A stretch of 9,820 nucleotides of DNA, from the NCBI GenBank assembly GCA_027056525.1, contig JALUKO010000192.1, positions 1 to 9,820 on the forward strand, written 5' to 3'. The first letter of the stretch is position 1, and the number at the start of each line of letters is the position of its first letter. This document shows positions 1 to 7,454 of the stretch, in pieces. The translations under genes were made by a program, and so were the position numbers. Origin of the DNA: Helicobacteraceae bacterium. Its GTDB lineage: Bacteria > Campylobacterota > Campylobacteria > Campylobacterales > Sulfurimonadaceae. A model generated the notes under the pieces. The model was not told the origin of the DNA. It ran no database searches and saw only the letters and a list, made by a program, of their open reading frames with translations.

Positions 1-1
1 G

Positions 2-2782
2 CTTTATACAACGCTTGATAAGACCATCATAGAGTTAGTGGAGAGTTTTGCCCTTTACTCAAACAATACACAAACACATGAAGATGCGATAGCTTTAAAA
101 CATATTTTAGTTCTCCAAGAGTTAGCAGGTCAAGAGCGGGCTTTGGTTTCAAGTATTTTACAAAACTCTAACGCCAACTTACAAAATATACAACAACATT
201 CTACACTCATCTTTGCTCAAAAAGAAAAATACAAATCGATAGAACATCTTGTCATAAATCCAAAGATAAAGGAAACACTTCAGACAATACATGAAAAATA
301 TAAAAAATCTTTCATAATCTCAACAAGAAAATCTATCAGACTCCATGAATCCAAGCAGGCTATTCTCAATAAGATTTTTAAAATCATCGGTTATGGCGGA
401 ATGATCCATGATCTCAAAAGATATAACAAAAGCAATAACATGATGTTTTACAACTCATTTTTACAAAAACAAAAAAAATTCAACAAGCTTATAGATGAGT
501 ATCTGGCTCTAACATATAAAAACTCTGTAGAGTACATGGTCGCACACAAACTAAAAGAAAATTTTATAGCCGCTCAAAAACATCCAAGCACACCATTTAA
601 TGCGGAAGAAACCTTAAAGCTTTATCAAAAGCTGAGTAATCAGACTTACTCAATAGAGCCAAAAAAATGGTTCGAAATCTCAACACAGAGGATCAATAAG
701 TTTCACGACCTAGAAGTGTTGATATTGTCCATTATCGATCAAAATACACACAATGACAAAATCAACATCATCAACTCTATCACTTTTCTTGTTTTGTTAA
801 CACTCGTTACTATTTTTTCTTTACTACTTGGAGCTCGCTACATATATATGGGTATGAGTAATTCTATAGCAAGACTTGCTAGTGGCGTTGAAGAGTTTTT
901 TAATTTCTTAAACTTCAAACAAGACAAAGCTCTTGCAATAAACACTCATTCAAATGATGAGATAAGCGATATTGCTCAGGGTTTCAACAAACAGATTCAA
1001 CGTGTGCAGCAAAACCTGCAAGAGGACAAAGATTTCATCCATGAAACTACACAGATTCTTACACTGATGAAAGATGGCAATTTTTCTGAAAGACTTTATT
1101 TTGATCCAAACAACCCTAACCTTAAAGAGCTCAAAAGTGTTTTCAATGAACTTATTGAGCTTATTTCCGATAAAATCAAAGAGCAGACACTTGAACTTGA
1201 AAAACTCAATGCTTCTTTAGAAAATGAGGTATTTCATCAAACAATTGAGCTTCAGGAAAAAATCACAGAACTTACAGTTGCAAGAGATAAAGCTATTCAA
1301 GCTGAAATAGCAAAAGATGAATTTTTAGCCAATATGTCACATGAGATCAGAACTCCGCTCAATGCGATTTTGGGTTTTGTAACGATCCTGAAAAAAAGAG
1401 TAGATGATGAAAAATCTTTAAGTTACTTAAATATCATCGATGGAAGCGGAAAATCTCTTTTGACAATTATTAACGATATCTTGGATTTTTCCAAAATACA
1501 AAGTGGAAAATTCACGATAAATCCTTACAATATCGATCCACTTGAAGAGTTTAGCAACGCCGTGTTGCTTTTTGCTTCTAAAGCATATGAAAAACATTTA
1601 AACTATGCAGTGTATATCGATCCTAAACTTCCTAAAACAATATGTATAGATGCCGTTCGTGTGAAACAAGTTCTTTCAAATCTTCTAAGCAACGCTATAA
1701 AATTTACCCCCGAAGATGGAACCATAAAAGTCAAAATCACTTGTGAAAAAGCACGTTTGATCATCTCCATCCAAGATAGCGGTATAGGGATCTCCAAACA
1801 AAATCAATCAAAAATATTTTCAGCTTTTGAGCAGGCTGATGGTTCCACCACGAGAAAATATGGAGGAACGGGTCTTGGACTTTCCATATCATCTAAACTT
1901 GCAACGCTTATGAATGGAGATCTTACCCTTTACAGTGAAGAGCATCAAGGCTCAACCTTTACATTGACCTTGCCTGTAGAGATCATTGAAAATACTCCAC
2001 ATGAAAACATGACTTTAAAGTCCATTGCAGATGTGCGGTGTGCCATATTGAGTAATCCATTTACAGATACTTCCTCTACAACAAGACTTATCAAAAAATA
2101 CCTTCAAGATTTTGGTTTAGAACATATTACAGAGCTGCAGCAATACCAAGAAGATGGATACGATATACTCTTCTTTGTTCCCGATGATGACTATAATGAA
2201 GATATCGTAAACTCTTTTACTCCTTCCATAGCCATATTAAAATCGGCCAGTATCAAACTCGCAAATCTTGAGCATATACAACCCCTCTATGCCCCGTTCA
2301 TACCTAAGTCGATCCTGGAAGCTATCAACGGTTTGGGTATTAAAAAACTACACGACAACACCGCTGCAACTTTGGAAGAAACAAAAGAGCAGGAGCTTCA
2401 TTATCAGGGGCATATCTTAGTTGCAGAAGATAATAAAACAAATCAGATGCTTATTAGTCTGATTCTTGATGATTATGGTATTGAGTATATGATCGCCAAC
2501 AACGGCCTTGAAGCGGTAGAACTTTTTGAGAAAAACAGTTTTGACATGGTACTTATGGATGAAAATATGCCCGAACTTAATGGTATAGGAGCTATGCAAA
2601 AGATCAAAGAGTATGAAAAGGCAAACTCCCTTTTACGTACACCTGTTATTGCGCTTACGGCAAGTGTTCTTGAGAGTGACAAAGAGATGTTCATTCAAGC
2701 AGGAATGGACGGATTTGTCGGAAAACCTATCAATAACAGAGAGCTTGAAGCAGAGTTTGACAAATATTTACAAAAACAATAA
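2..2782 (+). CDS. NIT-domain hybrid sensor histidine kinase (5' partial)
   Basis: The reading frame is open from base 2, so the gene runs in from outside the window; the GTG at 38 lies inside the sensor domain and is not a credible start. Numbering from the first visible codon (926 residues): about 1-250 is helical and matches the nitrate/nitrite-sensing (NIT) type, with the AGQERA signature at 42-47. A membrane helix lies at about 255-280 and HAMP at about 282-337, followed by a coiled coil. HisKA carries the phospho-acceptor His447 (NMSHEIRTP). The HATPase shows N-box Asn560/Asn564, the DSGIG box at 592-596 and GGTGLGL at 621-627. About 675-780 resembles a receiver that has lost its acceptor Asp. 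The last domain (about 803-922) is an intact receiver: acidic pair 809-810, acceptor Asp853, Thr886, Lys908. An inner-membrane kinase relaying phosphate from His447 to Asp853 is expected. The ligand is not evident; nitrate/nitrite is only the family precedent. No separate response regulator is visible. Confidence 0.9.
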   Translation, partial: LYTTLDKTIIELVESFALYSNNTQTHEDAIALKHILVLQELAGQERALVSSILQNSNANLQNIQQHSTLIFAQKEKYKSIEHLVINPKIKETLQTIHEKYKKSFIISTRKSIRLHESKQAILNKIFKIIGYGGMIHDLKRYNKSNNMMFYNSFLQKQKKFNKLIDEYLALTYKNSVEYMVAHKLKENFIAAQKHPSTPFNAEETLKLYQKLSNQTYSIEPKKWFEISTQRINKFHDLEVLILSIIDQNTHNDKINIINSITFLVLLTLVTIFSLLLGARYIYMGMSNSIARLASGVEEFFNFLNFKQDKALAINTHSNDEISDIAQGFNKQIQRVQQNLQEDKDFIHETTQILTLMKDGNFSERLYFDPNNPNLKELKSVFNELIELISDKIKEQTLELEKLNASLENEVFHQTIELQEKITELTVARDKAIQAEIAKDEFLANMSHEIRTPLNAILGFVTILKKRVDDEKSLSYLNIIDGSGKSLLTIINDILDFSKIQSGKFTINPYNIDPLEEFSNAVLLFASKAYEKHLNYAVYIDPKLPKTICIDAVRVKQVLSNLLSNAIKFTPEDGTIKVKITCEKARLIISIQDSGIGISKQNQSKIFSAFEQADGSTTRKYGGTGLGLSISSKLATLMNGDLTLYSEEHQGSTFTLTLPVEIIENTPHENMTLKSIADVRCAILSNPFTDTSSTTRLIKKYLQDFGLEHITELQQYQEDGYDILFFVPDDDYNEDIVNSFTPSIAILKSASIKLANLEHIQPLYAPFIPKSILEAINGLGIKKLHDNTAATLEETKEQELHYQGHILVAEDNKTNQMLISLILDDYGIEYMIANNGLEAVELFEKNSFDMVLMDENMPELNGIGAMQKIKEYEKANSLLRTPVIALTASVLESDKEMFIQAGMDGFVGKPINNRELEAEFDKYLQKQ

Positions 2783-2793
2783 AAAGGAAACAG

Positions 2794-3138
2794 ATGGAAT
2801 TTAGTACTTCGACATGGATGATGATCTCTTTTGTAACAGCACTTATGGTGAGTATATGGAAAATATACCCTTTATTGATCAACCAAACTTTACAAGATGA
2901 TGATACCGGTGAAGACTCACATGAAGCTCTCCTTGAGCATATGCACAAAGTGCTACAAGAGTGCGAACACACCCCAAGCACTCAAGAACTTCACGAAAAA
3001 ATGGTACAACATAGGGAGTTTGACAAGGAAAGATTTTGGAGATTTAACCAAAACAAGTTAAATCAACTTTTAAATAAGCACTTTGCAAAACATCAACACC
3101 TCAATTCGATAGAAGATATTCACAAAGAACTTAAATAA
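2794..3138 (+). CDS. small single-span membrane protein, unknown function
   Basis: A 114-residue protein that I do not recognise. Residues about 7-28 form one hydrophobic helix preceded by few charges, and the remaining roughly 85 residues are hydrophilic and helical, rich in His, Glu and Lys. An N-anchored protein with a soluble tail is the simplest reading. The ATG at 2794 is preceded by AAAGGAA about 4-5 bases upstream, a good ribosome binding site. It starts 11 bases after the hybrid kinase stop, with no terminator visible between, so the two are very likely co-transcribed; an accessory role with the kinase is possible but only inferred from position. It converges on fba with a 10-base gap. 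Confidence 0.75.
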   Translation: MEFSTSTWMMISFVTALMVSIWKIYPLLINQTLQDDDTGEDSHEALLEHMHKVLQECEHTPSTQELHEKMVQHREFDKERFWRFNQNKLNQLLNKHFAKHQHLNSIEDIHKELK

Positions 3139-3148
3139 GAACTATTAC

Positions 3149-4228
3149 TTAGTTTCTGTTTATAGCATTGAGGTCACTAAATGCTTCCTCTACACGCTTT
3201 ACAAGTGTTTCTTGTCCCGCACGTAACCATTTTCTAGGATCATAATATTTTTTGTTAGGTTTTTCTTCACCTTCGGGGTTGCCTATTTGACCTTGAAGGT
3301 AGTCTTTATATTGTTCATAGTACTCTTTCACACCCACCCATGTAGCCCATTGTGTATCTGTGTCAATATTCATCTTGATCACACCGTAGCTGATCGCTTC
3401 GCGTATCTCTTGTAAAGTTGAGCCTGAACCACCGTGAAAAACAAAGTTCACCGGCTTCTTGGAAGTTTTAAACTTCTCTTGTATATATTTTTGTGAATTA
3501 TCCAATATTTTAGGAGTCAGTATGACATTGCCAGGCTTATAAACACCGTGAACATTTCCAAAAGAAGCAGCTATGGTAAAATCAGGTGAGACCTTACTCA
3601 ACTCCTCATATGCATAAGCTACCTCTTCTGGCTGTGTATATAAAAGAGCGTTGTCAATATTTGTATTGTCCACACCATCTTCCTCACCACCTGTTACACC
3701 AAGTTCTATCTCTATGCTCATTCCTATTTTACACATACGCTCAAGGTATGCTTTTGAGATCGCTATATTTTCTTCCAAAGGCTCTTCTGAGAGATCAAGC
3801 ATATGAGAAGAAAAAAGTGCTCTTCCCGTGTGTGCAAAATGTTTTTCACCCGCTTCTAAAAGTGCATCGATCCATGGCAGAAGTTTTTTGGCGGCATGAT
3901 CTGTGTGCAGAATAACCGGTATCCCATATGCTTCAGCCATCATGTGAACATGCTTGGCTCCGGATATTGCACCTACAACAGCAGCTTTTTCATTTTCATT
4001 ACTCAAACCTTTGCCGGCATAATAAGAGGCACCACCGTTACTAAACTGAATAATCACAGGTGAGTTGACTTTCGCTGCCGCTTCTAAAACACCGTTGATA
4101 GAATCAGTTCCAACCACATTTACGGCAGGCAAAGCAAAACCTGTCTCTCGTGCATGTGCATAAACTTTTTGTACATCATTACCAAAAAGAACACCTGGCT
4201 TTACAATATCTAAAATACCTTTATTCAT
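3149..4228 (-). CDS. fba: class II fructose-bisphosphate aldolase
   Basis: A 359-residue zinc-dependent aldolase that interconverts fructose 1,6-bisphosphate with dihydroxyacetone phosphate and glyceraldehyde 3-phosphate in cytosolic glycolysis and gluconeogenesis. It follows the E. coli FbaA pattern along its whole length, including the same total length. Visible landmarks are HTDH at 108-111 (catalytic Asp110, zinc ligand His111), Glu175, GNVHGVY with zinc ligand His227, FHGGSGS with His265, and the substrate-binding NIDTDTQW beginning at Asn287. The ATG at 4228 is preferred because AGGAAG lies 5-6 bases upstream and because it aligns with the E. coli N-terminus; a longer frame from a TTG at 4258 would add 10 unrelated residues and would start at about the predicted transcription start. 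It is a single gene between a divergent pair on one side and a convergent operon on the other. In an autotrophic Campylobacterota its likely main use is gluconeogenic, but that is inference. Confidence 0.97.
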   Translation of the reverse strand: MNKGILDIVKPGVLFGNDVQKVYAHARETGFALPAVNVVGTDSINGVLEAAAKVNSPVIIQFSNGGASYYAGKGLSNENEKAAVVGAISGAKHVHMMAEAYGIPVILHTDHAAKKLLPWIDALLEAGEKHFAHTGRALFSSHMLDLSEEPLEENIAISKAYLERMCKIGMSIEIELGVTGGEEDGVDNTNIDNALLYTQPEEVAYAYEELSKVSPDFTIAASFGNVHGVYKPGNVILTPKILDNSQKYIQEKFKTSKKPVNFVFHGGSGSTLQEIREAISYGVIKMNIDTDTQWATWVGVKEYYEQYKDYLQGQIGNPEGEEKPNKKYYDPRKWLRAGQETLVKRVEEAFSDLNAINRN

Positions 4229-4262
4229 CACTCTTCCTAAAAAAAAATTATTCGGCAATTAT

Positions 4263-4268
4263 ATTATA
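4263..4268 (-). promoter_or_regulatory. putative -10 box of fba
   Basis: On the - strand this is a perfect TATAAT, 34 bases before the ATG at 4228. Transcription would begin near 4256, giving a leader of about 28 bases that includes the AGGAAG ribosome binding site. No good -35 hexamer is seen at 16-18 bases upstream, only an A-rich run, which fits the weak -35 use known for epsilonproteobacterial housekeeping promoters. Confidence 0.45.
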
Positions 4269-4343
4269 AGCTTTATTTAAAATAACTTTTTTACGGAAGA
4301 TATGCTCAATTTTCACTATTGTAACAAGCACAAAAGTTTTTTA

Positions 4344-4352
4344 TGCTAAAAT
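4344..4352 (+). promoter_or_regulatory. putative extended -10 promoter of the HTH-coiled-coil/fapA pair
   Basis: TGCTAAAAT matches an extended -10 element (TGn followed by TAAAAT) and is preceded directly by a T run. A start near 4359 would give a leader of about 43 bases that ends with GAGGGAAG, a good ribosome binding site 5-6 bases before the ATG at 4402. The back-to-back fba promoter lies about 80 bases away in the same 173-base spacer, which contains no additional gene that I can see. Confidence 0.45.
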
Positions 4353-4401
4353 TGCTCAAAGACAATGATACCCAAAAACACTCAATTTTAGAGGGAAGAA
4401 G

Positions 4402-5073
4402 ATGCGATTAACTTTAGATGAATATTCTAAACATTTCAAAATGTCCAAAGAGATGATCAACTCAAAACTTAGAACAAAAAAATTAAACTATATTATAGAA
4501 AATGGAATCACCTACATCATCGTTCCAAGATCTTCTGTACACAAAGAGAAAGCTCAAGAGATTCACAAAGAAAAAACTGCACCAAAAGAGACTAAGCCTC
4601 TCGCTAAAGCAAAAACAACAGTCGCCACCGTGCTAGCTCTTTACCAAAGAGAAAACAAGCAACTCAAAGAAAAGATCACACAACTTGAAGCAAAGATCGA
4701 CAAGCTTATTGACGATAAAGAACAGATGCTAAGAGATGAAAGAGACAGAATAGAAAAAGTTTACAGCTCAAAAGATGAGCAGCTTAAAAATATACTCGAA
4801 CTTATCAACACAAAACTGATGCTTGAGCAACAACCCCAAACCATTCATGATGTTGAACCTCTCACAAAAGAGGAAGAACCGGCACAGGAGCATGCACAGC
4901 TTGTTGAACTGCGTAGCTACCTAAAGACACTTGACATAAAAGCACACCAAAGAAAAATAATCAAAAAAAGATTTCTCTCAGTTTACAGTAGTGATATACG
5001 AATCATTCAGCAAAACGGCAAGCTCTATTTGGATTTTTCCAAATATGACTACAGTGATCTACTCACAATCTAG
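4402..5073 (+). CDS. HTH-like N-terminus plus coiled-coil protein, unknown function
   Basis: A 223-residue protein with no family I can name. Residues about 1-42 read like an excisionase/MerR-type helix-turn-helix: LTLDEYSKHFKMSKEMI, then a basic turn and a short two-strand wing (NGITYIIVP at 34-42). A Lys/Glu-rich linker follows, then a long heptad-like helix at about 76-140 that should form a coiled coil. An acidic linker (about 145-165) leads to a compact basic C-terminal segment at about 166-223 with its own short strands (NGKLYLDFS). No signal peptide or membrane segment is present. The ATG is well supported by GAGGGAAG. The next gene begins about 4 bases after this stop, so the pair is likely one transcription and translation unit. 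A DNA-tethered or FapA-associated adaptor is conceivable; the HTH call is from pattern only. Confidence 0.7.
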   Translation: MRLTLDEYSKHFKMSKEMINSKLRTKKLNYIIENGITYIIVPRSSVHKEKAQEIHKEKTAPKETKPLAKAKTTVATVLALYQRENKQLKEKITQLEAKIDKLIDDKEQMLRDERDRIEKVYSSKDEQLKNILELINTKLMLEQQPQTIHDVEPLTKEEEPAQEHAQLVELRSYLKTLDIKAHQRKIIKKRFLSVYSSDIRIIQQNGKLYLDFSKYDYSDLLTI

Positions 5074-5077
5074 TAAA

Positions 5078-6760
5078 ATGGCTGGCATGGATACAATACA
5101 AAGCAAAAAAATAAAAACCAAAAATATTCAAGAATCACTTAAACTCTATGCGCTAGAAAACTCTGTGGCTGCTGAGGAGTGTGACTTTGTTATCAACGCT
5201 GTCGCGAATTACATCAAAACTACGGCACATGAAAGCTTTGTCCTTTTCAACGAAAACATTAATGAGCACTATAAAGAGAAAGAAAAAATTTTAAATGAGC
5301 ATGTAGAGTTTCAACAAATTTATACCATTACTCTCTCATACAGACCAAAACAAATCATACAACTTGAGTATAACCTGGAACTTGGTAAGTTTGTCACCCA
5401 TCCAAATATCATTTTAAAACCTGCCTCACATATACCCTATCAAAAATACAAAGCAAAGGATATCTTTGTACTTCTACTCAAAGAGATCAATAAAATCAAA
5501 GCGAAAAACAAACTCCTTATCAATATTTTTGACACGGCGATGATCCAAAAACTCAAGCTCTTTACCAAACATCTCTATGCAGGAAAATTTACAAAAAATA
5601 TACGAATCCCCCTATTTGAAGGGATTGAACCGGAATTTACAAGAGAGAGCAAACTCATTTTGCATTTTAAAAAAAAAGAGAAAAAAGAAGGCATCATAGA
5701 GGTTGAATCCGGAGAGGTTTTAATAGAGTACATTAAACCTGTTTATGGCAAAAATGGCTTTAACGCTTATGGAAAAAGGATTCACAGTGGCATTATCAAC
5801 AAGAGTGATGATTTTCAAGGTGCTATCGACACTAAGAGCATAAAAATTGTAGAAGATGCCGATAAGAAACTATATATAAGTAAAATGAAAGGGTATATAT
5901 ATTTCTCCAACAACAAACTAGCCGTTGAAAATAAAGTAAAAATGCAAAAACTCTCAAGAGTTCAAGGCTCACTTACAGAAGAGGAAGACAACAATATAGA
6001 AGTTATTGTAGCTCAAAACGATACAAGTAAAGACAGTATTGGGGAAGGTGTACAACTGACTTCTGAGACTATTCATATCACCGGGCACATCGGTGCAAAA
6101 AGCGTTCTTGAAGCTCTGCATCTACAAGTAGACGGGGCAACACATCAAGACTCTTTTCAGTATGCCAAGTATGCAAATATAAACAGACACAAAGGTCTTC
6201 TAAGATGTCATGAAGCTAAAATCACGCTTTTAGAAGGTGGTGAAGTTCATGCCACATATGCACATATTGAAACCTGTCTTGGGGGTTCGGTCTATGCAAA
6301 AGATGTTACTATAGGGCATGTGAAAAACAATCTTAAAGTTTATGCGAGCAATTCAATCACACTAAGACTTGTAAGTGGTGAAGACAATACATTTACCATA
6401 AGTTACAAAGATGTACCTGTTATAACTTCCCATATTGAGTATCTCCACAGAGATATTGCCGAGCTAAAAGAGGAGATAGAAAATGTATCAAAACACTCAC
6501 CTCAAAAAGTACCTGCTCTTCAAGCAAAAATAGATACTTGCAAGGCAAAGCTCCATGAAATCGAGCACTCCATTGAAAATGCCACAATCAGCATAGACGA
6601 ACCTCTCAAAGGTTTAAATACCATTATTTTCAAACTCAACAACGGTGATGAGCTCAGCTACAAAACACAAGCCATGAGATATGAGCCTTTTTACTTAGAG
6701 TTTAAAGAAGATATGATTATCTTACACCCTACAAACAAAAGCATTCTTCTCAATTCATAA
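5078..6760 (+). CDS. FapA/DUF342 family protein
   Basis: A protein of 560 residues if started at the ATG at 5078. The family is recognised by the block at about 220-238 (KPVYGKNGFNAYGKRI), the equivalent of the conserved P-x-x-G-x-x-G-x-x-x-x-G-K-x-I of DUF342, followed at about 271-446 by short repeating strands of the beta-helix type (many hydrophobic-x-hydrophobic steps separated by Gly/Asn/His turns) and by an antiparallel coiled coil at about 455-503. Vibrio FapA takes part in polar flagellar assembly and binds glucose-PTS EIIA; whether this one does so is unknown, and no flagellar gene is in view. The start is uncertain: the frame extends back to 4991 inside the previous gene; ATGs at 5078 and 5087 both lack a strong ribosome binding site. 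The 5078 ATG, 4 bases after the upstream stop, suggests translational reinitiation. The protein is predicted to be cytosolic. Confidence 0.8.
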   Translation: MAGMDTIQSKKIKTKNIQESLKLYALENSVAAEECDFVINAVANYIKTTAHESFVLFNENINEHYKEKEKILNEHVEFQQIYTITLSYRPKQIIQLEYNLELGKFVTHPNIILKPASHIPYQKYKAKDIFVLLLKEINKIKAKNKLLINIFDTAMIQKLKLFTKHLYAGKFTKNIRIPLFEGIEPEFTRESKLILHFKKKEKKEGIIEVESGEVLIEYIKPVYGKNGFNAYGKRIHSGIINKSDDFQGAIDTKSIKIVEDADKKLYISKMKGYIYFSNNKLAVENKVKMQKLSRVQGSLTEEEDNNIEVIVAQNDTSKDSIGEGVQLTSETIHITGHIGAKSVLEALHLQVDGATHQDSFQYAKYANINRHKGLLRCHEAKITLLEGGEVHATYAHIETCLGGSVYAKDVTIGHVKNNLKVYASNSITLRLVSGEDNTFTISYKDVPVITSHIEYLHRDIAELKEEIENVSKHSPQKVPALQAKIDTCKAKLHEIEHSIENATISIDEPLKGLNTIIFKLNNGDELSYKTQAMRYEPFYLEFKEDMIILHPTNKSILLNS

Positions 6761-6784
6761 ATCCTCGCAGTATTTCCCTTTATT

Positions 6785-6806
6785 TACTCTAGCCTAAAAG
6801 AGAGTA
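6785..6806 (+). terminator. weak candidate terminator after the fapA-family gene
   Basis: TACTCT (6785-6790) and AGAGTA (6801-6806) can pair around a 10-base loop, and the stem is followed by a T-rich stretch (about 6807-6820). It starts 25 bases after the stop codon of the DUF342 gene. The stem is short and has only two G-C pairs, so it would be a weak intrinsic terminator. Confidence 0.3.
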
Positions 6807-6822
6807 TATTTCTTTAATTTTC

Positions 6823-6838
6823 ACACGGTTTTCCGTGT
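6823..6838. repeat. inverted repeat ACACGG-TTTT-CCGTGT
   Basis: A perfect 6-base-pair stem with a TTTT loop, the only G/C-containing structure in the AT-rich spacer between the FapA gene and the small regulator. As RNA it would be a stable tetraloop hairpin; as DNA it could be an operator half-site pair. The bases after it on the + strand are A/T mixed rather than a T run, so it is not a clear intrinsic terminator. Its last two bases are also the first two of the next palindrome. Confidence 0.5.
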
Positions 6839-6858
6839 ATATTATTTGGATAATATAC
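6837..6858. promoter_or_regulatory. 22-base palindrome, candidate operator
   Basis: GTATATTAT (6837-6845) and ATAATATAC (6850-6858) are perfect 9-base inverted arms around TTGG. It overlaps the preceding hairpin by 2 bases, so the two structures exclude one another in single-stranded form. It sits about 115 bases upstream of a helix-turn-helix gene, a reasonable place for an operator of that or another dimeric regulator. AT-rich sequence raises the chance of such repeats, but a perfect 18-base-pair match (both arms) is notable. Confidence 0.4.
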
Positions 6859-6952
6859 TAAAATACTAATTATATATTATCATGTATAGTATAAATAGTG
6901 TATAAAATTATATTTAACATATATTTATTTAACTAAAATGTATATTTAAGTA

Positions 6953-6967
6953 TATAATCCGTATAAT
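6953..6967 (+). promoter_or_regulatory. tandem TATAAT boxes upstream of the small regulator
   Basis: Two exact TATAAT hexamers occur at 6953-6958 and 6962-6967, 9 bases apart. The proximal one ends 6 bases before the ATG at 6974, so transcription would start at or within a base or two of the start codon; the distal one would give a leader of roughly 9 bases. No Shine-Dalgarno-like sequence precedes the ATG. The 100 bases upstream are almost pure A/T, with no convincing -35 box. Apart from these boxes and the palindromes, I see no gene in the 213-base spacer 6761-6973. Confidence 0.5.
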
Positions 6968-6973
6968 ACTTCC

Positions 6974-7222
6974 ATGCAAATTGATGACCTGTTTAATATT
7001 CTTCACAACTCATTAGAGTCTCAAAACAATGGAAAAAAAATATCTCTTAAAGATATGGCAAATTCGCTTGGGATATCTATGCGCACTTACCAGGACTGGA
7101 AACTGAATCGTGCAAAACCGCAGGCTGCTGCTGTGGTTATGAAAATGTTGGGAAGATTAGATGACGATGAGATCATAAGAGCTGTTAGGAAGATCAATAA
7201 ACTTGAGGAACAAAAGAGATGA
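6974..7222 (+). CDS. small helix-turn-helix regulator
   Basis: An 82-residue protein with a Cro/XRE-like helix-turn-helix at about 23-46: ISLKDMANSLGISMRTYQDW followed by a basic end (KLNRAKP), which is the usual pattern of helix 2, turn and recognition helix. The C-terminal part (about 51-80) is helical and charged and may dimerise. No other domain fits. The ATG at 6974 is the only usable start: upstream in frame there is no ATG, GTG or TTG before the TAA at 6947-6949, and starting at the internal Met would remove part of the HTH. It lacks a ribosome binding site and is probably translated from a leaderless or nearly leaderless mRNA. It overlaps the following gene by 4 bases (ATGA). Target unknown; autoregulation through the upstream palindrome is possible. 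Confidence 0.75.
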   Translation: MQIDDLFNILHNSLESQNNGKKISLKDMANSLGISMRTYQDWKLNRAKPQAAAVVMKMLGRLDDDEIIRAVRKINKLEEQKR

Positions 7223-7452
7223 GCACACTAACAAAAAGAGAAAGAGATGGTCTAGAAGATGTATTTTTGTCGATTCATTCCAATACGGATAAGTATCAAA
7301 AACTAAAAAAATTATCTTTAGTGCTTATGCAAAAAGGTGTAGACCTCTCACGCTACAAGCTCTACAAACGGGCAAAATTCGGACTTAAAAGGTCTAAATT
7401 GTCACTTTTTTTCATAAATTTAGGCAAAAAGAAGAAAAATTTAAGCAAATAA
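7219..7452 (+). CDS. small basic protein, unknown function
   Basis: A 77-residue protein, start ATG overlapping the stop of the regulator gene as ATGA, so translation is likely coupled to it. About residues 3-38 are amphipathic helix with mixed charge; from about 39 to the end it becomes strongly basic (RYKLYKRAKFGLKRSK at 45-60, then KKKK at 70-73 close to the C-terminus). No membrane segment or known motif is visible. The composition suggests binding to nucleic acid or to an acidic partner; I cannot assign a family. A gene of this size could be a spurious frame, but the 4-base overlap with a recognisable gene and the lack of alternatives support it. The HU gene follows after 97 bases. Confidence 0.6.
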   Translation: MSTLTKRERDGLEDVFLSIHSNTDKYQKLKKLSLVLMQKGVDLSRYKLYKRAKFGLKRSKLSLFFINLGKKKKNLSK

Positions 7453-7454
7453 AC

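Noticed and set aside
38..40. GTG as the start of the sensor kinase gene
   Set aside because: The frame is open to base 2 and the upstream codons continue the helical NIT-like domain; starting here would remove its first helix and the expected N-terminal membrane segment.
3586..3915. 109-codon frame on the + strand inside fba
   Set aside because: It lies wholly opposite a strongly conserved gene and its product has no domain pattern; a shadow frame.
4229..4258. Ten-residue N-terminal extension of the aldolase from a TTG
   Set aside because: It has no family counterpart, would start at about the predicted transcription start, and the ATG at 4228 has a good ribosome binding site.
4305..4389. 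CTCAATTTT repeated at 4305-4313 and 4381-4389, with AAAATTG between
   Set aside because: A 9-base repeat in an AT-rich spacer is expected by chance often enough, and the copies have no regular spacing to the promoters.
6850..6960. Repeated TATA-containing motifs as an origin or phage attachment site
   Set aside because: No DnaA boxes, tRNA, integrase or iterons of constant length were seen; composition alone explains them.
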